A stretch of 64,000 nt of DNA from Burhinus oedicnemus (taxonomy: Eukaryota > Chordata > Aves > Charadriiformes > Burhinidae), in assembly GCA_008921705.1 (NCBI GenBank), contig VFFE01007795.1, positions 2,434,514 to 2,498,513 of the forward strand, read 5' to 3'. The notes under the pieces are model-generated. The model was not told the origin of the DNA and did not search any database. It saw only the letters and a list, made by a program, of their open reading frames with translations. Each line of letters begins with the position of its first letter. The stretch's first letter is position 1. The translations under genes were made by a program, and so were the position numbers. Positions 1-13,300 of the stretch are shown piece by piece.

Positions 1-359
1 TCACCTATGCAAAAAGTACTATGCCTATCTTTTGATATAATTTGGCACAGATGGAAAAACAGGTGGAAAGCCAACCTGATGTGAACAGTCTTATCACTGG
101 TTGAGTGACTTGACCATATCTCTGCAATGTACATGCAGTGACCTTGGAAAGGGGGCCTCATTTCATTAATGGTGAAAACGACAAAATATAAAATGTACCT
201 TCCATTACCACAGTGGCATTATTGACAGGAATAATTGTTATGGGACAAACATCTGTGTGCCTGAGGCAAGAGCATGAAAAAACCCATTGCGATGTAGTTA
301 CTCTACATCCACATTAGGCAGCTCAACTGCATTCGCCTATCTTTTGATCAAAATAACAA
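1..359. other. Downstream flank, nothing recognised
   Basis: This is AT-rich sequence beyond the likely end of ZFC3H1. In mammals the converging neighbour is LGR5, but no LGR5 coding sequence is visible here. Confidence 0.4.
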
Positions 360-1183
360 AAGACAACAGATTTTTTATTTTTTTTTTTAAAAGGTCAGCT
401 TGTATTGAAAATATCTCTGTAAAAACACCTGTCATACCACAAGGTAGTACCAATACAAAACAGATCAATATTAAACTTTCTTTAAACTGTTAAACTTTAT
501 TATAAATTAAAATTTCTTTACAAAAAATTGCACATAATTGACCACTCATGTTCTGATGCACTGGCATTTGCAATAGTTTCTTTAATCTTCAAGTTTAATA
601 GTCTCTGCCGTGAGTCCAATGCAGAAAAGGGCAGTAAGCAACCCTCTTACAGCCTTCAAGTGCAAGAAGCATACTTGTGGCCACGGCAGTTACGCTTTCC
701 TTAAGAGCGGCTGCTTTTGTTTTAAATCCTGTAATGAAAAAGTCTCAAAAAAGGTTTAAAAAAGGAAAAACCCAAAATGGACTACTTGCTTTTTACTGTA
801 AACACAGCCCAGTAAATTAATCCCAAACACAGATCTCTCAGGCATCAGCGAGAGTGTCAAGTGAATCAGGAACAGCAAAACAAAGAAAACAGAAAATAAA
901 AAGAAAACATAAAAAAATAATGTCTGTCATTTTGATTAACTATACTTACGTACATGACGTTATGAGAATCTGGCAGGGCCCAGAAGCAAGGCCAGACAGG
1001 GAGTTCATTTTTCCAGAGGAGGGTCATGTTAATTGTTTCCAGGTTCAAGGAAAGCAGATTGGAGACTCGATATGCTCAGCAATACTCATCTGCCTTACAC
1101 AGATCTTAGGCATGAATCAGCCTGAAGAATCATTCAACTGATTTTGGCATTTAATAGGACTTATGGCTGACCGTACCCAGCGT
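360..1183 (-). other. ZFC3H1: ZFC3H1 3' UTR (tentative extent)
   Basis: This is the sequence after the ZFC3H1 stop codon, without a long reading frame on the minus strand. Candidate poly(A) signals read on the minus strand are ATTAAA at 1,150-1,155, ATTAAA at 581-586, AATAAA at 496-501 and AATAAA at 374-379. Several ends are therefore possible. The lower limit given here is a guess based on the last signal. Confidence 0.45.
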
Positions 1184-1321
1184 TCAGTGATTCTTGCTTT
1201 CTGTTCTGTAAGTGTTTAAATTTAAAAGCTCATCTAGGCTGACTCCAACCTCTTGGCACTTGGAAACTAGTTTTCTCAGGTTATCAGTTTTACCTCCTCC
1301 TGATGCTTCAAACAAGAGTTG
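1184..1321 (-). CDS. ZFC3H1: ZFC3H1 exon 34 (last coding exon, stop)
   Basis: The exon encodes [20 protein letters not shown], then [20 protein letters not shown] and ESKNH followed by TGA. The mammalian protein also ends ESKNH, which fixes the end of the reading frame. The acceptor is CTCTTACAG|CA. Confidence 0.95.
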   Translation of the reverse strand, partial: QLLFEASGGGKTDNLRKLVSKCQEVGVSLDELLNLNTYRTESKNH

Positions 1322-4300
1322 CTGTAAGAGATGGGGAAGCAGATATAAGATTTAGCCAGAGCTTGAGCATCACCACATCTATGGATATGGGATATGCAGA
1401 AAATTTATATGAAACCTCAAACTGAATCATAAGGAGAAAACATTACATCTTTCCACAGTGTTGCACATAGAGGTAACTTCTGAAGGGCTCTCTGATATAA
1501 ATGGTGGACCTGTAAAATAAAAATAAGTATTAAAAGCCAGCACAACTTTGTGCACTCAAAATTAGCGACTTGAAGCACAAAAAAATCTCTTGCAATAATT
1601 TTTAAAATCTGTTTTTAAAAAAGTTTCAAAGTCAAGCATTAAATTGCTACTAAAAGCAAAGGCAAGTTTATGTCTGACCTTAATTCTGACCCTTGTATGC
1701 ACATGATTAATTACATGAGGACATTCTATTTTTCTTCACAAGACTCTTGCCTCATTCATTGCACAGGATGGAACACACTCCAGGAATGAAGCAGCTTACT
1801 GATTATTTCTCTTTCACCACTCAATATGTAGTCTCAAGGTCTTGCTTATTGCATACCATCCCAACTCTGCAATGAAAATAACTGGTTCATAGGCTTTTTT
1901 TCCTTCAGCATCTATCTGTGCTTTAAAAAAAAATCAGTATGTCTTTGCAACTCTCTAAAAAGAAAAAATGGGTTTACCATTTTATAGTTGGAAATACAGG
2001 AGCAAAGTGTTTAATGAAAGTATTTACTCAAGTCTCCTTCAACTACCGGTATCTAAAGTACCAACTTTTATCAGAGTCTCATTAGGGGAGGTATTTGTTG
2101 ACATTCTAAATACTCATACACATTTTTATATTCTTTTAGCAAACCTTACATGACCTTTGAAGGGAATAAATGACGGGTTCTCCAGGAACAGGAAATCCAG
2201 AATCTGAATCACAATTCAATTTTAAAACAATATCCTACTTGTTTCCTAGAAAAGCCAGTTATCTGGAATAGCCACTGATCTGCGTAAACAGTTGTAAATG
2301 CTCACTACATCCCAAACTAAGCCCCCGCCCCCGCCTTAGAAAAACTCAACTGCAATGTGTGTACCTACTTAAGAGATTTTACTCTACATCATATAGTCAG
2401 GTGGTTGCAGAAGAAAACCACAGCATTTCTTCTGGGTGTAATCCAGTTACAATGTTTCACATATGCCTTCATTCCAATTGATTAATTTTCTTTAAGGACT
2501 CTCTTTTTGATTCATTTGAAATACGTTTTTCTAACTTTTTAACCAAACAAAGCAGGCATCTTTTAAGTCACCAGCCTCACTATAGGCAGTGCCTTAAAAT
2601 GTAGTCCATCTAATACAATGACTGAAGCAGGGATCTGTGACTAATTACAGATTACACCAAACCATCAACACAGAGACAGAATTAAGGCTGAATAGGCAAC
2701 CATGCCTTTGATATCTCCTGACTTTGAACTATTTGATCTTACAAACCAAATAACTGTCTGCTTGGGGGGGTGCTGTTTTTAAACATTCTAGGGAGACAGT
2801 AAAAAAAGAAAGAGAAGATTTCATGTGCGAGTCTAACAATAGCCATGCTAGCCCTTATGCATCAGTTAAAGCTTTAATACCGTTTCAAAGACAGACTAAC
2901 AGAAAAGGATGCTGAGAATCAGTCAGTACAAGAATGAGACAAAACAAGATACAGCAGAGAAGTAGCTCCAAAACACCACAAGCAAGTGGTGTCACAAACC
3001 CAGGGCCTCGTGATCCCCCCAGCACACAGCATCTTTCCACAGGCAGAAGAGTATTTTGAAGGTAACAGCAACAATACCAGGAAGATCCATTCTGTTTGAA
3101 CTGAAAAGTGACTCAGTTGCTGTACCAAAAACCTCTTGTATTTGTATACAGAGTGAGAAAAAGATGTCCCTCCCCAAAGTACTAATGCGTGAACTTGCTA
3201 TTTTTGGAGAAAAAGAATTGATGCCTTTGGTGGGGTCAGGTACTCAAACTCTCTACATACATTGGCTTGGCAGACTGACCCTTCCAACCACTTGTAAAGA
3301 TAATCGTTACGTTAGCATCTTCCAGCACAACAACCCTTCCTTCCCTCTACTGTATTTTAAGTGCTAGAAATCTCCTCCAGGTTAAAAAAACCAAACCAAA
3401 ACCAAAAAACAAACAAAAACCCAAACACAAAAGCACACACCGCAAGTGGGAGAAGAATACAGCTCCCCACCCCCGGTAAGGGAAAGATACACACAAACAG
3501 TATGCACAAGTACTCTTGATATAATCCACTCTACCTTGATTGCCAAAGATATTTCTCACAATTGAGGCAAATGCTTCGGTGTTTACACATGCAGTATTTC
3601 AACTATCTAGAAATCTTGGGTTTAAGAGATGACTATTGCTTTGGATAAAGCCAAGGTATGAAAAGTTTTACAGCATTTTTTAATTACTCATTTTTAGTAA
3701 GCTGTGTTGACTTACTTCTCTTTGTCCCATTAGAAAGCATTCGGCAGCAATGGCTCTGAGGAAAAGAAATATATAAAAATATTTATTCTTGAAAGACTTT
3801 AAATGCCATTAGTGGCAGAATACTGACTGTGGAATGGAATTACAAATTCCTTGAGAAGAAACTGACTAACTTCCAATGATGTTAATCTACAGTGAAAAGA
3901 TAAAAATAGCCATTTTTTAAAAACAACCTTACATGAGCAAGACATTTCAGTGGTTCCCCATTATGAACAAACACTGAAGAAAAAGATCAGTTCAGCATCA
4001 CTGGATAATGAAGATTACTGCTATTGTGATATATAAAGGGGAGGGTAGAGAGGGGGAGACAGAAGTCAATAGTTGAATTAAAAAGGCAACTTGTAAATAC
4101 ATCATTCATATTTATCTGCATAATATCCATTCACATAAGTTTCCCCAAGAGGGAAATTTCATTTCTCATTTTAAAGTGACAGTACCTCTTGTCTGTTGTA
4201 GCAAACAGTTACTGTTTAAATAATAAGCTAATGAAAGAGAGACTTCCAGTATAAGCCCAATTGGAAGGACGTTTCAGATTTACCTTTGTGATGTAAACCT

Positions 4301-7300
4301 TATAAACAAAAGCAATATCTATGAAAACAGATGTATGACTGTTGCATTACATTTTCCAGATGGCCAGGCATGTTGGGATATTATATGTAAACATCTTGGC
4401 TTGCAGTTTCAGAATTTGAACATTGCTCTCCTCCCAGTATCGCAGAAGCAGTCTGTAAAAGGCATTCATGAGAAAGGAACACTGCTCTAATCACTGGAAA
4501 CAAAAAAAGCAATCCAAAGATACAAACACATTACACAAAATATATTATACCTAATCTAAGCCAAGAGTTGCAAGTAGGAAAAGGCCCCAAGCCACCACAT
4601 TCAATATTGACTGAACATGCTCTCAGAACAAAACAGAAATATATACTTTCAGAGAATAACGAAGAAGAGTGAAATCAGAGAGAAAATATGATCTTGGCAC
4701 ATTACAAGACCCATTTTCAGCATGCACAAGGTAGCCATATATTTGAAGGAAGGCTAATTAGTTTTATAGTCATGTGGCTAGGAGATACTGTTCAGTCAGT
4801 TCTGCTCACCCATTTCATGTAGTATCAACATTGTCTAAGGAGTTGCAAGTTCCATCTAGACAGAATTGCAACTTGGTTTAAAATGCAGCCATTCAACTTT
4901 GTGTGCCAAAGGCAGGTGTGACATACTCTCCCCAGGCCCCCAACCACACACACTTATTTCACATCTTGCTTTGAATTCTTTGGGGTCACTGTTGATGACG
5001 AACAGTAAGTGTCTGGGGACTTTTCAAAATTATTCAATCAAATGTTCGTGAGTTCACTGCAGCTGAATATGGTAAAACATGGACTCTCTAATCCTGGAAG
5101 AGCACAGTTTAAAATACTGTTCAAGTAAGAATCAGTACAATGCTTACATTAACTGTTTTTGTTTCCTGTAAGATTTTTTCAAAATTAAAAATGGTTTATC
5201 TTTGCCAAATAAATGTCAAGTTAAGGCTTAAGGTAGCACTGTTACACACTGGTGTATCCATTTTTATTTGTTCTATGCTGGAACTATACATTTAATAGAT
5301 CATTAAGTAACAGCAAAATTTTAATAGATATCTGACATTTCTCCACACACTTGAAATTTTGATCGTTTGTACTCATCATGTACAATGCAGAGTTAATTCC
5401 TGTATAATTATAACCTTTCTGTAGATAGAATGGAATCCTGTCAATTAAAAGAAAGATTGAGATGATGTCAGAAAGCACAATATGCCTCAAGCAACATGCA
5501 ATAATGGAAGAAGAGTTTTGCTTTTGTAGTAGAAAGCAAATCATGCATGTCTTGCCCAAAAAACAGTAGTTATGTTAACTAGCTGTTTGTCTTGATTACA
5601 AGTCTTTTTACATACCTCAGTGCAAGTCCAGGATTAGCAGGCATGGTAGAACAAAACCGTTCCAATGTTTTGGAATGTTGAGATTTTGGAATGCAGCTCA
5701 AATAAAAAAGAATTACCTGTAGAATTTGAATTATAAACATTAATCCACTTTAGAGCTGTCTAATTTTGCTAGGAATAATGGAATGACAAACTATGAACAT
5801 GACTAAAGTGAGTTACCACCTACAAACCTTTTCAACTACACACCTTATCCCTCAAGGACACAGAAATCAATTCGTGTAGTAAAAAGTTAGTGTCAAGTTG
5901 CTAACATCACATATTTTACCCCTTCCAGCCTGCATTTAGTGAGTCAAGAGAAATGTACTGGTGTTAGCAAAATGGGACCCAGGATTTTTATAAGCTTTAC
6001 TCTAAGTGCTCAACTTGTTTTTACTCCTACTTCTACTTTATTTCTTCTGTTTCTCAACCACTGTAACTTCTATGATCAAAACTGACAGCTTAAATACTGT
6101 TTCCATCTGCCAGTGTAACAGCTCTGCAGACCGCTCTTGCCCAACCATCTCTTCCCTCCCTTACACGTTTTCTCTTTCTCTAGGAAAGAACAGTTTGTCA
6201 TTAACAGCTGTATTCACAGTATTAAAGCATGCCATAATAAAGTTTCTCTTTGCCTTACACACCCTTTATTCAAAAGGTCACTGCTAGATAGTCTTCTGCT
6301 CAGAGCACCACTCTCCTCAGATACTTATTTCTTTTTCTACTAATTCCTAGCTCTCAGTGGTCATATACTCCTGGTGTTGTATTTGAACAAGTAAATTACA
6401 GGTACCTGCTAAAAGGTCAGTCTCTTTGTTTAATTAAAACTGTCCACAGACACATTTTTACCTTATTATGAAACTCATAATTGGTCCAATAATCAGCAGT
6501 ACTAAAAGGAATTGGGTATCGTGTGGGGACTGTAACCAGACATCTGTTCACTAGGTCAGTAAAAAGCTTGAATTCTTGAACTTTGTTGTTGGATCCAACA
6601 ACTTTGCTATTGATAAAAACAAGGTAACTGGAAGAAAAAAAAAAAAGAAAGATAGATGGTTCTGGTAGCCTTCACTTAATAGTTTTGAGATTAATTTACT
6701 ATCCTTCCTTAAGAACTTACTCCAGCCAGATGTTCTGCACAGTTTCCTGCTGCATCACTGCCCCCAGAGCTGCTTCATAAGCATCCAGTGCTTCACCAAC
6801 ACTTGCATGAAGAGACTGGCACAAACTGTTTATGTTAAAAGTTAAAAGGTGGTGTATGTCATAAACAATGCATGTTCTCACATATTAAGAGTAAGAAACA
6901 ATGAAGAACTTCCCAGTCTGAGATGCAAGAAAAAAAGTCTTTTCAGTTTAGCAACATTATGGACAAATGTATCAGTCAACTTACTAAACTGGGTAAGTCT
7001 CAACTGCAGATAATAAGGAGTAACACAGAAACCATGCAGTTTAAAATGCAACTCTTACCTTCAATAGAAATGAAATATTATGAATTGTTTTCTACTCTTG
7101 TAAAGTACCCTTTCACTAATTATAATAGGGATGCTCTGACTGCTACAGAAGGGAGACAAGTCTTGAACTTCTTTTTGGAAAGCTCCACAACAATAGATTT
7201 CAAAGTCATATTAAAACCACTCGAGAAATGGTTGGAGTGTAGCAACAAAATGAATGTTCTGAAACAAAGACTACCAGGGATCTGGGGTAGAAATATGCTG

Positions 7301-10300
7301 ATCATGTAAAGAAAAAAAAAAAAAAAAAAAAGACAAGAATAGCAGAAAACCCCCTTAATTTTGTTTCACAGCCCCGCAAACAAACTGTCTTTCTAACAGT
7401 GCTTCTACTGTGCAAGTACCAAACTTAAAATTGAACTTTTAAATAAATGGATTTTTTAGAAAAAGCCTTTTCAAATTGGATTTTCTTGAAAACTATACAT
7501 TTTACCTGTTTTTAAGTTGTCTACCAATTAAAAACTATAAGCAACAGCGTAGAAGAGGTTCTGAGGAGTTCTCACTCAGTATGTGAAGCATTACCATCTT
7601 TGCCCCTTTACTTATCTGAAAAGCCAAATAGCTACTTGTGAAGATTAACAGACCCACACCATGAAGTAGTAAACTTCTTAAAACAGCTTAAGTCAACATC
7701 CCACTAACCACAGTGTAAGTTATAGATGGCTAGTACTTTGCTGCTTGTCAATCCTGGATATTGCTGCTATCAAAAGGAATGGTTGAAGAAAAAAAAAAAA
7801 TTTGCAGTTTCTTGCAGAGGAAAAGCTCACTTTGCTATATTACTTGGCTACAGCAGGGTATCTGTGGCTAGTTCCAACTGTTATAGCCTGCTGATAGTAG
7901 CTCCATAAATAGCTGAAACAGTGAGTCAAGGAAGGTGGAGAGACCAGGGCTAAACGAAGTTCAACAGAGTAGGGGAACGATTGTAAAATAAAAGGGAGAC
8001 AACTGAAAGCCAGAAGAAAGAAGAATACTACTAGCAGTAGCAACGTAGAACAAAAATAAAACAAAAAAATCATTTTGTGATATGAACACACCTGTTACAG
8101 TTCCCATAGGGTAGAGTTTCTGAAAGATTTCTCAAGTGGAGAATTTAAGTTGATGTGCAATTCACAGTTCCATAAAATTGTCTCTGTTGTGCAGCAGGCA
8201 GGTAGGTTCTCTAAGGCCTGACAGATCATTTATTGAAAGAGCTCAAAGTAGTACACCCTTAGGCAAATAAACGTTCTGCTTTTGAAAATGCAATCTACAC
8301 AGACCCAATAGCTGTTTCTCAGAAATACTTTAGAAAGTCTCACCAGTAGATCTGCCACAGATATGGGATTTGCTGGTTTACAACATCGTCTGTAAGATGT
8401 TCTTTATAGAGAGGTGATGTAAATTCAATTGGCATTGGAAAATTCAAGAGATATCTACAAGAGAAAAAAGTAGTAGTAGATGAGAATATCCCTCTACATG
8501 GAAGAGCCTTATGTCGATGTAACATTTAGTTCCGAAATCCTGTTCGTGGGACGTATTAAGGAAGATGCACTTTTCCTAGATCTTCGTTTAACTCCAGATA
8601 CAATTTATACAGAAAGCATTACATGGAAATACAGAAATAGTTTATACAGAAAACATTTACTACCTCATTATGTACTAACTTAAATGCTCCTTTATATCTC
8701 AGACTTAACGCCCCCCCCCCCCCCCCCCAGCAAAATACACCAAGTAAGGTAGAATCCTCTACCTACAGTCAGCTAAGTGGCATTGCAGTACTATAAACAG
8801 TAATGTAAACAAATGTAAGCATGACTAAAATCCAACACCTAACTTGAAGATAAAAACATTTCAAAGCCTTATCTGCATAAGCTTTAGCACAGAAGGTCTT
8901 CCTTTGAAGGCCTTCAGAGGCACCTATTTTGACTATAGGGAACTTGCATATTTCAAAGCTTTGATAACTCTCAATTAGGTGCTAAAATTGAAGTGGAAAG
9001 TCAGCAGGCTAAATACAAACCTGTGTGTTTTCAGCAATAATAATCTGCTGATTCATAACATGCTGGACCTCTAGGCTGAGGTCTTTTGCAAGTGCCTAAA
9101 TATAGTATTTTAGGTATGCAATTCTAGGGTCCTAGCTTTGAAAAGAAAAAAAAAACAAACACAAAAACACCAAAAAACCACAAAAAAGACACACAACCAA
9201 CTTTGGCATACATATAACTGATTTCCACCCCCTAAATCCAGACATTAAACTTGCTGGCTGTTTCATCTTTAAATGCTTGTGGTTTTAAAATTTAGCGCAT
9301 ATGCACAAACAACAAGTATAAAACTTATAAACTACCAAATCATAATTCATTGATGTTTTAGCAAAACATGCCAAGCTAAAAATAGAGGAGTCTGAAAGTT
9401 CTAGACTGCCTTATTTTTCAAGAAAAATGCCAATATTACTGAAACTTAAAGAAAAAAAATATTCTAAGTATACCTTAAGAGATCCATAGGACCATGCTGT
9501 TGACATGTATTCTCAAAGAAAGCTGCCACAAAATCTTGCAAGAGTGGAAGAATACTGCTTGACCTTTCCTGTTTTGGGGGGTTTATTTTTTTTAAAACAA
9601 ACAAAAAAATTAAAATCAGACATCAACCTGAAAACGACAAGAACAATTTAAGCACAATAAATAACAAGTGGTGCTTCTATCTCTGCAATGCTCCATTGTC
9701 ATCATTGTCTCAAGAATGAGATCTAACTGGGTCAGTCAGCGTGTAGCAGAAAAAAGCTGAAAGCGTATTACTGGGTTTACTGTTAACATCTATTCTTGCG
9801 TAAGGATATTAACACTGGATTAGAACAATCCGAACTATAAATTTATTATTTTATGCAATTCCTTTGATTATCTTTAGTCACATTACTAATCTTGCCAATT
9901 CTATTTTTCCCCTCAATATAAAGAACTAGACATTACAAAAATACCATAAAGATTGATTAATCTGGTAAGCGTTTGAAACAACACACAAAACCCAAACTTT
10001 ATAAAGCCAGCAGACCAACAAAATGAGTTTTGGAGTAGAGTTTTACCTGTGAAACAAGGAATTTACACAACTGATAGAAAATCTCTGCATTCTGAGGATT
10101 CTTCTCAAACGCTCCAATCCACACTTTGTAGGCACTGTCACTCTGCTCCATCTGCAAATACAAGGTGACCAAACTCTCCAAGAGCTGACAGTTGTTAGGG
10201 CAGAGCTCCAGTAAAGATCTACAAAGTTCTGTAGCAGACTCCCACCTTAAAGAAAAGTAAAGGTAAGTTTTCAAAAAAGCAGAGTTGAGTACTCCAATTA

Positions 10301-13300
10301 AAAATGTCTTGAAGCAACTTACCTTTCAAGAAGTTTCAGCAAAGCTATCATATTTCTGTAGAGAGGAAAGCAGATAGCTATTCTTTTGTCAGCCTCAAGG
10401 CTTTCATCAGTACATGTTTTGACAGCGTCTTCAAAACAAAAGTATAAAATAAAGTCTTTAGACCTGAAGCAACGTCAAAGTTATTTGAAGCTTTAACATA
10501 ATAAAAAGTCTCATTTAACATAATGAAAATACTCTCACTTCTGAGAGTGCTGCTTTTGCAAATGATTAAATTAAAAACGAAGATGACCATCTTTGGAAAA
10601 GCTTTCTTAACACTTATCACCACAGTGTAAAGACAAAATCTTTCAGAAATTTCATGCCTTGTTCATTTGTAAAACAGGAAACATCCTACCAATGAAGTAT
10701 TAAAGCCAGTTTACAGATAGCAGTGTATCACTATATTTAAAACTACACTCCAGGATTTCCAGCATAGTGCTGAAAGCTATTGAAACAAGAGGTAATATAG
10801 GATATTATTTTTCTTCTCAGCATAATAAAACGTTACTCAATAATGAGCACCCGATTATCATGGCTAGACTGCCTTCGCTCCCACAGTTGGGCTACTCAAT
10901 CTATCCTTGAGTATTTCCACACTGCATTACCATCTGCAGTGCAGATATATTCTCAGTGGCAATTCAATATTGCTGCTGGCTAACATGCTAAGTACTGACA
11001 CTTAGAAAATGCTATTAGAAAGTCTACCTCTGGCAGCACCACAAGTCAAGAATTCAATTTCTTCTAGTATTTTCATTTTACATCTTCAAAATAATTATTC
11101 AGTTTACTTAAACTTGGAGTGAAGACAAACACATGCATTGCTCTGCCTCTTCTAATGAAACATGCTAATGTTCCAGGAAAGTAACTTTCTAACAGACATC
11201 CCATTGACAGGAAGGAGGGTAACAGAGAGAACACGAACAGAAGTTTGTTTGGCTTCATGCTTGCATAAGCTCAAGAAAACTAACAATGTCATACTGTCAC
11301 AAGCCACTGGTCTTAATCTTGATAGAATATCACAGTTCAGAGAAAAAGCTATGGCTTTGAGCCATAGATGAAAAACTCAGTGTGTGTATTAAGTACCTGA
11401 GAACATGGACTTTCCTCACTGCTCTGTTCAAATCGAGATGAAATACTCAGTGATTAATCCCAATGGCTTAACATGCTCAGCAGCAGCATTGCACTGCCTT
11501 GAAACTCCAAAAGTTGGAAAATATTTCTTGATTCACAAGAAGCGAGCAATGTATTAAGTAGTTTACCTCCTTAATCTTACCTTCAAACATAGCTAGCAGC
11601 ATATCAGGATCAGTCTTCACATCTTGAACTGTTTGCCATGGCAGTAAAAACGGCTCTTTGTTCATGATCCTTGAAGGACTGACATTAGCTGGATCATAGA
11701 ACTTGACTGGGAGAATGCCGAATTCAGTTAGATGTATGTAAGCCAGCCAAGCCAAGCAACGGTCACTTACAGTAAGGCGTTCTGATATTATCTTTTCATT
11801 TTCTGATTTTAAAGCATTCTGTAAAGGTTAAAAGAAATACAGATTTCATGGCTGAAATACATTGTAAGATCTAAGAATGAGAAAAGGGACCAGGAAGAGT
11901 AAGTTTTAATATTTTCAAATCTTTTCCATAGAAGAGACAGGAACTAATTCTTCATGTCAATCATGATTATATTTGGCTTATGTGAATGTGTGACTGTATT
12001 CAAATCATATCCATAATTTCTAGTAACAGGTTTAGAAAAACTGTAGATTGTTATTTTGAAAAGTGAACAGAGATAGACTTTGAAAACATGCATCTCCCAA
12101 CATGTGTTCCATTTTTCTGCTTAATTCTTGGACAATTACTTCCAGTTGCATAGAAATAATACATTAACTCTAGAGACAACTCATCTACAAGTTGGATTCA
12201 GCTTGCTATGTCCTACTGGGTTTTGTGCTTTGGGGAATTTTTTATTTGTTGGGTTTTTGAGTTTGGGGGTTTTTATTTTTGGTGTTTTTTTGGTTTTTTT
12301 TGGTTTTTTTTTGTTTTTTTTAAATTAAGTTCTACCTGTACAGCTACTAAGTTACAGCTATCCAAGTCTACTGAAAGCACCACCATCTCTAGATATATTG
12401 TTTAAAAAAAAATGTGTTGGAAATGTTACTGAGAACAAGGATACTGTTTCAAATTTTCCTACCAGTCAAATGCAAAACTACAATAGTCCAGTTAAACTGG
12501 CAGATCTCAAATAAAATCATTAGAGCATGCAATTAGACAAAGTCTAAACACAATTGCTCCTAAAATAGAACAGAATCTCATAGCTAGTGATGTGCCCACA
12601 TTTTTCTGGATAAACGCAGTACAATCAAAGAATGAACTTTCAAGGGAATGAAAGTACTTGCAAATTTAGGCAAAACTCAGGACACTTGTCCTGTAATAGT
12701 TAAAAACCTGAAGCTTCAAAAACATTTAGCTTATTCACCCTTCAAAATATTTACTTCAGAAAATTTGCTTTCAAGTTTTCAAAGAGACACATTGCTACTT
12801 ACTCTGAAGTAGCATTTACTTAGAAAATCATCTCTTAAATATGGTTAAATAATCTCTCCAAGACATTCTTTTCAACTACACATTTCAGATGAATACAAAA
12901 AACCAAAACAATGTTTGGTTTTGCGATGATGGGAAAAGGTAAGGGAAACCAGCCCATGTTATTCCCCCCATGTACGCTGGATTTCCATGTCAGTTAGGTA
13001 CAAACTTGAGTTTTTTTCTCCCTCTGTCCTTTTTGTTCATTCAGTCAAACATTTGGAGTTACACTTATCAGTACTGCTGTCTTCAAAATAGCTTTTGGAG
13101 GAAGTCAACACAGCATTATGCTTTTCTGTTTAAACTAGAGCTAGAAAAAAGCATTAAGGCTTTAAACCACACCACTGAGAAAAGTGGTTTAGGGTGCAGT
13201 GAGCAACAGGTGCCACCTGCTGGTAGGAATGAAAGAACTTGCAACTGACACTACAGCAGCTCCCACTTCCAGAAGGAGCAAATGTCACCACTTGTTTTCT

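Noticed and set aside
12128..12405. Overlapping hydrophobic frames resembling membrane proteins
   Set aside because: They are translations of a T/G-rich low-complexity tract in an intron.
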